In this document: piece by piece, positions 58,166 to 64,000 of the stretch
Numbering within the stretch: the first letter of the stretch is position 1
Layout of the letters: every line of letters begins with the position of its first letter
NCBI RefSeq assembly: GCF_000716535.1
Contig: NZ_JNWV01000006.1
Coordinates: 62,001 to 126,000, forward strand
Source: Streptomyces flaveolus
Lineage (GTDB): Bacteria; Actinomycetota; Actinomycetes; Streptomycetales; Streptomycetaceae
DNA: 64,000 nt
Direction: 5' to 3'
Made by a program: the position numbers and the translations under genes
The notes under the pieces: generated by a model
Database searches by the model: none
The model's input: only the letters and a program-made list of their open reading frames with translations
Told to the model about the DNA's origin: nothing

Positions 58166-58753
58166 ATGGCACGCGAGGAGAACCGCCGGATCACGGACAT
58201 CGGGACGCTCAAGGCGCTCGCCCATCCCCTGCGGATGAAGCTCTACCGGCTGCTGTTCGTCGCGGAGGTCGCCACCGCCTCACAGCTCGCCGAACAGGTG
58301 GACGAGGCCGTCTCCCTCGTCAGCTACCACCTGCGCAAGCTGGCCGAACACGGTCTCGTCGAGGAGGCCCAGCCGCGCAGCGCGGACGGGCGGGAGCGCT
58401 GGTGGCAGCCGGCGTCCGACGGCGTCACCATCCGCGACGAGGACTTCCGGGACGCCCCCGAGAAGGCGGCGGCGCACCTGGCGGCCTCGCGGATGTTCCT
58501 GGAGCAGCGCGCCGAGATGCACCGGAGGTACCTCGACGAACGCGCCCACTGGGGGCCGGAGTGGAACACGGCGGCCCACGACTCGGAGTCCCTGCTCCGG
58601 CTCACCGCCGGTGAACTCGCCGCGCTGAAGAAGGACCTGACCGACCTGCTCAAGCGGTACGACGAGCAGGGGCGGGCCCGTGAGGTCGCCGGCGACACCC
58701 AGGGGCGCGAGCACGTCGCGCTGCACGTGTACGGCTTCCCGTTCCGCGTCTGA
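58166..58753 (+). CDS. ArsR-family transcriptional regulator
   Basis: 195 residues from ATG 58166. Winged helix near the N-terminus: IGTLKALAHPLRMKLYRLL, then TASQLAEQVDEAVSLVSYHLRKL (recognition helix) and the wing LVEEAQPRSADGRERWW. The C-terminal ~100 residues are helical and lack the metal-binding ELCVC motif of metal sensors, so a non-metal signal is likely. Probably represses itself and the adjacent MFS gene through the dyad at 58117-58136. Confidence 0.9.
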   Translation: MAREENRRITDIGTLKALAHPLRMKLYRLLFVAEVATASQLAEQVDEAVSLVSYHLRKLAEHGLVEEAQPRSADGRERWWQPASDGVTIRDEDFRDAPEKAAAHLAASRMFLEQRAEMHRRYLDERAHWGPEWNTAAHDSESLLRLTAGELAALKKDLTDLLKRYDEQGRAREVAGDTQGREHVALHVYGFPFRV

Positions 58754-58775
58754 CGTCTGAGAGGACGGCCCTTAC

Positions 58776-60014
58776 GTGACCGCCACGCTCGTACCGCCGG
58801 CCACCGCGCAGGCCCACCGCGACTCCAATGTGCTGCGCTGGCTCGGCGCCTACACCTCCTCGATGCTCGGCGACAGCGTCTACTACCTCGCCCTGTCCTG
58901 GGCCGCCGTCCAGGCCGGGAGCCCCACGCAGGCCGGGCTCGTGATGTCGGCCAGCGCACTGCCCAGGGCCGTGCTGATGCTCGGCGGGGGAGTGGTCGCC
59001 GACCGGTTCGGGCCGCGCCGGGTCGTCCTCGGCAGTGACGCCGTACGCTGTGCCGCCGCCCTCGCCGTGGCCGCCCTGCTGTTCCTCACCAGCCCCGGGC
59101 TGTGGCCGCTCGCCGTGCTGGCGCTGGTCTTCGGCACCGTCGACGCGGTGTTCATGCCCGCCGTGGGCGCCCTGCCGGCCCGCCTCACCGAGAAGGGCCA
59201 GCTCGCCCGGGTCCAGGGCATGCGCGGGCTCGCCATCCGCTTCGCGAGCGTCGTGGGCGCCCCGCTCGGCGGACTCGCCGTGGCCCTCGGCGGCGCCCCG
59301 GCCGCGTTCGCCCTCGCCGGGCTCCTCATCGCCGTATCGCTCCCCCTCCTGATGTCGGTGCGGGTGCGGGCGCTGCCGCAGGACGGCACGCCCGGTACGG
59401 CGGGCACCGCTTGGAGCGACCTGAGGGCCGGGCTGCGCTACATCCGGCGGCATCGGGTGCTCGCGCCGCTGATGGTCGCCATCACCCTCGGTGACCTCGG
59501 TTTCGTCGGGCCGTTGAACGTCGGGCTGACCCTGCTCGCCGACCGGCGCGGCTGGGGTGCCGCGGGCATGGGCTGGGTGCTCGCCGGGTTCGGGGCCGGC
59601 GCGGCAGCCGCCTCGTTGCTGCTGACCGTCCGGGGCCGGCTGCCGCGCGCCGGGCTGGTCGCCGGGTACGCCATCATCGCGGGCTGCGTGGCCATCGGCG
59701 CCCTCGCCTACGTGCCGGGCCTCGTCACCGCCGTCGCCACGGCCGTGCTCGTCGGCCTGCTCACCGGGCTCAGCGGCGCGATGTGCGGCGCCCTGCTCCA
59801 GACCCAGGCCGATCCGGCCTACCTCGGCCGGGTCACCTCCGTCTCCAGCCTGGTCAGCCTCGGCCTCACCCCGCTGAGCATGCCGTTCGCCGCCGCCGCG
59901 ATCGGCACCTGGGGCCCCGGCCCGGTGTTCGTCGCCAGCGCGGTGGTCTGCGGGCTCGGCGGTGCCGTCGCCCTCGCCGTACCGGCCCTGCGCCGCGCCG
60001 AACTCCCGGGCTGA
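58776..60014 (+). CDS. MFS transporter
   Basis: 412 residues from GTG 58776, 22 bases after the ArsR gene. Twelve predicted membrane segments; the MFS loop motif between helices 2 and 3 is GGGVVADRFGPRRVVLGSDAV. Resembles efflux members of the enterobactin-exporter-like group. With a dedicated ArsR regulator it is best read as an inducible exporter of an unknown compound. Converges on the VOC gene with only seven bases between. Confidence 0.9.
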   Translation: MTATLVPPATAQAHRDSNVLRWLGAYTSSMLGDSVYYLALSWAAVQAGSPTQAGLVMSASALPRAVLMLGGGVVADRFGPRRVVLGSDAVRCAAALAVAALLFLTSPGLWPLAVLALVFGTVDAVFMPAVGALPARLTEKGQLARVQGMRGLAIRFASVVGAPLGGLAVALGGAPAAFALAGLLIAVSLPLLMSVRVRALPQDGTPGTAGTAWSDLRAGLRYIRRHRVLAPLMVAITLGDLGFVGPLNVGLTLLADRRGWGAAGMGWVLAGFGAGAAAASLLLTVRGRLPRAGLVAGYAIIAGCVAIGALAYVPGLVTAVATAVLVGLLTGLSGAMCGALLQTQADPAYLGRVTSVSSLVSLGLTPLSMPFAAAAIGTWGPGPVFVASAVVCGLGGAVALAVPALRRAELPG

Positions 60015-60021
60015 CCGGCTT

Positions 60022-60420
60022 TCACTCCTTGGGCTGAACCAGCTGCACCAGATTGCCCACCGTGTCGTCGAACACCGCCGCGATCACCGGCCCCTGCTCC
60101 TGCGGCGGGTGCGTGAACCGGACGCCCAGGCCGCGCAGCCGGTCGTACTCCGCCCCCAGGTCGTCCACGGAGAAGACGATGCACGGCAGCCCCGCCTCGT
60201 ACAGCGCCCTGCGGTACGGCTCCGCGATCGGGCCCTGGCCGGGCTCCAGCAGCAGCTGGAGATCCGGCTGGGCCCCCTCCCGGGCCCCGACCGTCACGAA
60301 GAGCGTGCCGTCGCCGAGGTCCATGTGCGTGCGGGTCTCGAAGCCGAGGACATCGGTGTAGAAGGCGTGCGCCGTCGCCACGTCGTCCACGTACACGCCG
60401 GTCATCGCCACCTTGATCAC
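60022..60420 (-). CDS. VOC (glyoxalase/bleomycin resistance) superfamily protein
   Basis: 132 residues from GTG 60420. Two beta-alpha-beta-beta-beta units: VAMTGVYVDDVATAHAFYTDVLGF opens the first and CIVFSVDDLGAEYDRLRGLGV the second, ending with FDDTVGNLVQLVQP. Activity unknown. Twelve bases after the TIGR03085 gene on the same strand, so likely one transcript. Confidence 0.9.
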   Translation of the reverse strand: MIKVAMTGVYVDDVATAHAFYTDVLGFETRTHMDLGDGTLFVTVGAREGAQPDLQLLLEPGQGPIAEPYRRALYEAGLPCIVFSVDDLGAEYDRLRGLGVRFTHPPQEQGPVIAAVFDDTVGNLVQLVQPKE

Positions 60421-60432
60421 GGGCCGGCCCTC

Positions 60433-61068
60433 TCAGATGCCCAGTTGCCTGGTCTCGTTCAGCTTGGCGATCGCGTCCGTGTCGCCGTCCAGCTCGACCT
60501 CGGCCGCGCGCTGCCGGCCGTACGCGTACATCAGCAGCTCCGACGGCTCACCGGTCACCGTGACCACCGGCGTGCCCCGGTGCGCCACCGACGTCTGGCC
60601 GTTCGGGCGGCGCAGCACCAGACCCGTCGGAGCGCCCCGGCCCACCAGCCGCGCGGTGCGTTCGAGGCGGGACCACAGCGTGTCCTGGAAGACCGGGTCC
60701 AGCTCGCGCGGGCTCCAGTCCGGCTGGGCGCGGCGGACGTCCTCCGTGTGGACGTAGAACTCCACCACGTTGGCCGCCTCGTCGACCTGCTTGAGCTGGA
60801 AGGGTGAGAAGCGCGGCGGGCCGGTACGGATGAGCTGGACCAACTCCTCGTACGGCTTCGCCGTGTACTCGCCCATCACCTTCTCCAGACGCGGTGCGAG
60901 CTGCTTGATCAGCGTGCCCCCCGCCGCGTCCGGGCGGCGCTCGCGCACGATCACGTGCGCGGCCAGGTCCCGGGTCCGCCAGCCCTCGCAGAGGGTCTCG
61001 GCGTCGGGCCCGACGGTTTCCAAGAGGTCGGCGAGAAGAAGCCGTTCACGCTTGGCGAAGGTCGACAT
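60433..61068 (-). CDS. TIGR03085-type metal-binding protein (DinB/mycothiol-dependent isomerase fold)
   Basis: 211 residues from ATG 61068. N-terminal DinB-like helical bundle with metal histidines in [19 protein letters not shown] and [18 protein letters not shown]; the C-terminal domain is the usual small alpha/beta part ([18 protein letters not shown]). The fold is shared with mycothiol-dependent maleylpyruvate isomerase; a mycothiol-dependent role is possible in this genus. TAGGCT at 61080-61075 is six bases before the start. Confidence 0.88.
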   Translation of the reverse strand: MSTFAKRERLLLADLLETVGPDAETLCEGWRTRDLAAHVIVRERRPDAAGGTLIKQLAPRLEKVMGEYTAKPYEELVQLIRTGPPRFSPFQLKQVDEAANVVEFYVHTEDVRRAQPDWSPRELDPVFQDTLWSRLERTARLVGRGAPTGLVLRRPNGQTSVAHRGTPVVTVTGEPSELLMYAYGRQRAAEVELDGDTDAIAKLNETRQLGI

Positions 61069-61074
61069 GCTGTC

Positions 61075-61080
61075 AGCCTA
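61075..61080 (-). promoter_or_regulatory. Candidate leaderless -10 for the TIGR03085 gene
   Basis: TAGGCT on the minus strand, six bases before ATG 61068. Confidence 0.55.
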
Positions 61081-61195
61081 CGACCGCGTCATCGGTCCGC
61101 CCACCCGGTCCCCCGGGGCACCACCCCGGATGGAGGCGCTCCGTGCCCCCGTGACCATTCCATGGACGCCGCGACCCGCTGTCGGTGCCGCGCGG

Positions 61196-61211
61196 CACAA
61201 TGTGACCCATG
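61196..61211 (+). promoter_or_regulatory. Candidate leaderless promoter for hisI-trpE
   Basis: CACAAT at 61196-61201, seven bases before ATG 61209. No ribosome site is visible before the ATG. Confidence 0.55.
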
Positions 61212-61610
61212 ACCAGTACGACCGGTGCCCCCCGGCCCAGCAGCCTCGACCCGGAGATCGCCGCGCGGCTCAAGCGCAGCGCCGACGGACTCGTCCCCGC
61301 CATCGCCCAGCAGTACGACACCGGCGAGGTGCTCATGCTCGGCTGGATGGACGACGAGGCGCTGCACCGGACGCTGACCACCGGCCGCTGCACCTACTGG
61401 TCACGCAGCCGCCAGGAGTACTGGGTCAAGGGCGACACCTCCGGTCACGTCCAGTGGGTGAAGTCGGTCGCGCTGGACTGCGACGCCGACACCCTGCTGG
61501 TCAAGGTCGACCAGGTCGGCGCCGCCTGCCACACCGGCGCCCGCACTTGCTTCGACGCGGACGTCCTGGCCGAGCACGCCGATTCCGGCGCACCCGGATC
61601 CGGTCAGTAA
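61209..61610 (+). CDS. hisI: Phosphoribosyl-AMP cyclohydrolase HisI
   Basis: 133 residues from ATG 61209. Opens the ring of PR-AMP. Zinc/metal ligands are in [19 protein letters not shown] and [10 protein letters not shown], with [14 protein letters not shown] and [18 protein letters not shown] as the family blocks. Monofunctional, without the HisE pyrophosphohydrolase domain. Lies 3.2 kb from the rest of the his operon and eleven bases before trpE. Confidence 0.96.
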   Translation: MTSTTGAPRPSSLDPEIAARLKRSADGLVPAIAQQYDTGEVLMLGWMDDEALHRTLTTGRCTYWSRSRQEYWVKGDTSGHVQWVKSVALDCDADTLLVKVDQVGAACHTGARTCFDADVLAEHADSGAPGSGQ

Positions 61611-61621
61611 GGTCAGCGGCC

Positions 61622-63100
61622 ATGGAACTGGAGACCTTCCGCAAGCTGGCCACCGACCGGCGTGTCATCCCGGTCACGCGCAAGCTGCTCGCCGACGGCG
61701 ACACCCCGGTCGCGCTGTACCGCAAGCTCGCCGCCGAGCGCCCGGGCACCTTCCTGCTGGAGTCCGCGGAGAACGGCCGCTCCTGGTCCCGCTACTCCTT
61801 CGTCGGCGTCCGCAGCGCCGCCACGCTCACCGCGCGGGACGGACAGGCCCACTGGCTCGGCACCCCGCCCGTCGGCGTCCCCACCGACGGCGACCCCCTC
61901 GCGGCCCTGCGCGCCACCCTCCAGGCCCTGCACACCCCGCATCAGGAGGGCCTGCCGCCCTTCACCGGCGGCATGGTCGGCTACCTGGGCTACGACATCG
62001 TCCGCCGCCTGGAGAAGATCGGCCCCGGCGAGCGCGACGACCTGAAGCTGCCCGAGCTGACCCTGCTGCTCACCAGCGACCTCGCGGTGATGGACCACTG
62101 GGAGGGCTCGGTCCTGCTGATCGCCAACGCGATCAACCACAACGACCTCGACACCGGCGTCGACGAGGCGTACGCGGACGCCGTCGCCCGTCTCGACGCC
62201 ATGGAGGCCGACCTCTCCCGCCCGGTCGCCCAGCCCCCGGCCCATCTGCCGCCCTCCGAGCTGCCCGAGTACACCGCCCGCTGGGGCGGTCCCGACTTCC
62301 AGCGGGCCGTCGAGGACGTCAAGGAACGCATCCGCGCGGGCGAGGCCTTCCAGGTCGTGCCCTCCCAGCGCTTCGAGACCCCGTGCACGGCGAGCGCCCT
62401 CGACGTCTACCGGGTCCTGCGTGCCACCAACCCCTCGCCGTACATGTACCTCTTCCGCTTCGACGGGTTCGACGTCGTCGGCTCCTCCCCCGAGGCGCTG
62501 GTGAAGGTCGAGGACGGACGCGCGATGGTCCATCCCATCGCCGGCACCCGGCACCGCGGGAGCACCCCGCAGGAGGACCAGGCCCTCGCCGAGGAACTCC
62601 TCGCCGACCCCAAGGAACGCGCCGAGCACCTGATGCTGGTCGACCTCGGCCGCAACGACCTCGGCCGGGTCTGCGAGCCCGGCTCGGTCGAGGTGGTCGA
62701 CTTCATGTCCGTCGAGCGCTACTCGCACGTGATGCACATCGTCTCCACCGTCACCGGCAGGGTCGCCCCGGGCCGCACGGCCTTCGACGTGCTCACCGCC
62801 TGCTTCCCGGCCGGCACCCTCTCCGGCGCCCCCAAGCCCCGCGCGATGCAGATCATCGACGAACTGGAGCCGTCCCGGCGCGGCCTGTACGGCGGCTGCG
62901 TCGGCTATCTGGACTTCGCCGGCGACTCCGACACCGCGATCGCCATCCGTACGGCCCTGCTCCGGGACGGCACGGCCTACGTCCAGGCCGGCGCCGGCAT
63001 CGTCGCCGACTCCGACCCGGTCGCGGAGGACCAGGAGTGCCGCAACAAGGCCGCGGCGGTGCTCCGCGCGGTGCACACCGCCAACCGGCTGGGCAAGTAG
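61622..63100 (+). CDS. trpE: Anthranilate synthase component I TrpE
   Basis: 492 residues from ATG 61622. Chorismate to anthranilate with a TrpG partner, which is not in the window. The feedback Trp site is marked by [19 protein letters not shown]; chorismate-binding motifs are [47 protein letters not shown] and [13 protein letters not shown]. Only eleven bases separate it from hisI, so it lacks room for its own attenuator leader and is read with hisI. Confidence 0.96.
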   Translation: MELETFRKLATDRRVIPVTRKLLADGDTPVALYRKLAAERPGTFLLESAENGRSWSRYSFVGVRSAATLTARDGQAHWLGTPPVGVPTDGDPLAALRATLQALHTPHQEGLPPFTGGMVGYLGYDIVRRLEKIGPGERDDLKLPELTLLLTSDLAVMDHWEGSVLLIANAINHNDLDTGVDEAYADAVARLDAMEADLSRPVAQPPAHLPPSELPEYTARWGGPDFQRAVEDVKERIRAGEAFQVVPSQRFETPCTASALDVYRVLRATNPSPYMYLFRFDGFDVVGSSPEALVKVEDGRAMVHPIAGTRHRGSTPQEDQALAEELLADPKERAEHLMLVDLGRNDLGRVCEPGSVEVVDFMSVERYSHVMHIVSTVTGRVAPGRTAFDVLTACFPAGTLSGAPKPRAMQIIDELEPSRRGLYGGCVGYLDFAGDSDTAIAIRTALLRDGTAYVQAGAGIVADSDPVAEDQECRNKAAAVLRAVHTANRLGK

Positions 63101-63114
63101 GGCGCTTCTCATAC

Positions 63115-63144
63115 GAACCCCGGGTGACGGTGCGCCCGGGGTTC
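63115..63144 (+). terminator. Hairpin after trpE
   Basis: Perfect ten-base stem, GAACCCCGGG 63115-63124 with CCCGGGGTTC 63135-63144, ten-base loop, no U tract. It ends four bases before the next -10 element. Confidence 0.7.
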
Positions 63145-63148
63145 AGGC

Positions 63149-63164
63149 GATAGTGGAGTACGTG
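63149..63164 (+). promoter_or_regulatory. Candidate leaderless promoter for the Trp-associated membrane protein
   Basis: GATAGT at 63149-63154, seven bases before GTG 63162. Confidence 0.5.
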
Positions 63165-63791
63165 ACTGCCGTACCTGACCCCCGTTCCCAAGCCGCCGCG
63201 TCCGCCCGGTCCGGCCGGCGGAGCCTCGCCGTGGCCCTCATGTGCGGTGCGCTCGGCGCGGCCGTGGCGCTGCTCGCGACCCGGCAGCGCTGGGCGGAGG
63301 GCACCGCGACGGTGGCCGGCGGCGCGTTCCCGCTGACCGCGAAGGGCAGCGACGTCACTGGCGTCCCCGCGGCCCTCGCCATAGTGGGCCTCGCCGCGCT
63401 CGTCGCCGTCTTCGCCGTTCGCAGGGCCGGCCGGTTCCTCGTCTCCGGGCTGCTCGCGCTGTCCGGCGCCGGGATCGCCGCCGCGGCCCTCGTCTCCGCC
63501 TCCGACAGCTCCGCGCTGGACGAGCAGGCCGCCAAGGCGAGCGGCGACACCTCCGCCACGGTCGACGCTCTCACCCACACCGGCTGGCCCTACGTCGCGG
63601 CCGCCGGCGGCGTGCTGCTCCTGCTCGCCGGACTGCTCGCCCTGCGCTACGGCCGACTGTGGCCCGCCATGTCCGGCCGCTACGAGCGCGGCACCGCCCG
63701 CCCGCGGCGCACGGCCCGGCCGGTCGACCCGGAGCGGCCCGAGGAGATCTGGAAGGCGCTGGACCGGGGCGAGGACCCGACCGGCGCCTGA
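63162..63791 (+). CDS. Trp biosynthesis-associated membrane protein (TIGR02234 type)
   Basis: 209 residues from GTG 63162 (an in-frame GTG at 63153 precedes it). Four membrane segments, with the conserved pair LATRQRWAEGTATVAGGAFPLTAKGSDVTG between the first two and TGWPYVAAAGGVLLLLAG before the last; a basic C-terminal tail ends near PEEIWKALDRGEDPT. The family is always found beside trp genes in actinobacteria, hence the name, but its function is unknown. Confidence 0.88.
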   Translation: MTAVPDPRSQAAASARSGRRSLAVALMCGALGAAVALLATRQRWAEGTATVAGGAFPLTAKGSDVTGVPAALAIVGLAALVAVFAVRRAGRFLVSGLLALSGAGIAAAALVSASDSSALDEQAAKASGDTSATVDALTHTGWPYVAAAGGVLLLLAGLLALRYGRLWPAMSGRYERGTARPRRTARPVDPERPEEIWKALDRGEDPTGA

Positions 63792-63802
63792 CCCACGGCG
63801 CT

Positions 63803-63841
63803 GCACCCGGCGTGTCGACCCGGCGTGTGAACCCGGAGTGT
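63803..63841 (+). repeat. Three 13-base tandem repeats
   Basis: GCACCCGGCGTGT, CGACCCGGCGTGT and GAACCCGGAGTGT follow the stop of the Trp-associated gene by eleven bases. The rest of the gap to 63951 holds GACAAT at 63888-63893, a possible -10 for the next gene. Confidence 0.9.
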
Positions 63842-63951
63842 GGTGAAACAGACGCCACCCCCGCGTCGGGCGCGCGTGCGCGTACGGGACAATGGACGGC
63901 GAGCGTCCGGCTCGGTCAGTACGACACGTACACAGCAACGAGGAGCAAGTC

Positions 63952-64000
63952 ATGGCGGGCAGCAGCCACGGTCACACCCCGGCCGCCTGGACCGGTGTCA
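63952..64000 (+). CDS. HGxxPAAW-family small membrane protein, start only
   Basis: ATG 63952 with GAGGAG seven bases upstream. Only 16 codons are inside the window, reading MAGSSHGHTPAAWTGV; HGHTPAAW is the motif that names this actinobacterial family of small membrane proteins next to trp genes. The rest lies beyond the right edge. Confidence 0.8.
   Translation, partial: MAGSSHGHTPAAWTGV

Noticed and set aside
61611..61621. Trp attenuator leader peptide before trpE
   Set aside because: Only eleven bases separate hisI and trpE and no Trp-rich ORF precedes them.

Overview
The window is high-GC actinobacterial chromosome and almost certainly comes from a Streptomyces. GTG, TTG and ATG starts are mixed. 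The gene order (a division and cell-wall cluster around ftsZ, then ileS, lspA, dnaE, the his genes and trpE) is the one known around ftsZ in Streptomyces coelicolor. I see no tRNA or rRNA genes, CRISPR arrays, insertion sequences or phage genes. The region looks like stable core chromosome with modest lineage-specific decoration. No strain is named because nothing in the sequence fixes it.

Layout. (1) 1-5017, minus strand: a transglutaminase-like membrane protein (runs off the left edge), a DUF58 protein and a MoxR ATPase form one operon, followed by a beta-carbonic anhydrase. (2) 5435-23220, plus strand: the division and cell-wall cluster rsmH-ftsL-ftsI-murE-murF-mraY-murD-ftsW-murG-ftsQ-ftsZ-pgeF-yggS-sepF-yggT-divIVA, mostly with 4-base start/stop overlaps, closed by a strong terminator. 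(3) 23347-26862, minus: ileS with its own terminator and a translational T-box leader. (4) 27150-32223, plus: a DksA/TraR-type protein with a long Lys/Ala tail, lspA, rluD, an acetyltransferase and a cation/proton antiporter. (5) 32317-39573: a mixed block with an SDR, an MscS channel, a dienelactone hydrolase-like protein, a Tat-exported PhoD phosphatase, a membrane-anchored DsbA-like protein, an unknown membrane protein and a DUF2252 protein. (6) 39796-52081: dnaE, a 55-residue basic protein, a NYN-domain protein, an ABC exporter with a tiny coupled ORF, a membrane protein, a YbaK deacylase, a Lon-N domain protein and a pentapeptide-like membrane protein. (7) 52315-58051, plus: hisD-hisC-hisB-small membrane protein-hisH-priA-ridA-hisF, ended by a terminator. 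(8) 58166-64000: an ArsR/MFS pair with a visible operator, a VOC protein and a TIGR03085 protein, hisI-trpE, a Trp-associated membrane protein and the start of a HGxxPAAW-family gene.

How the parts work together. Block 2 makes lipid II and the septal ring, and adds polar growth through DivIVA. Block 7 together with hisI supplies most of the histidine pathway; the HisA-type enzyme is the actinobacterial PriA type, which also serves tryptophan synthesis, and hisI is directly joined to trpE.

The less expected signals are mostly non-coding or very small: a four-copy dyad array ahead of hisD, an 11-codon coupling ORF made by a tandem duplication at murE/murF, a 43-codon repeat ORF fitted between the two ABC genes, two unlisted-size small proteins (54 and 55 residues), short tandem duplications sitting at gene ends, and about a dozen genes whose -10 element lies 6-8 bases from the start codon, which predicts leaderless mRNAs.
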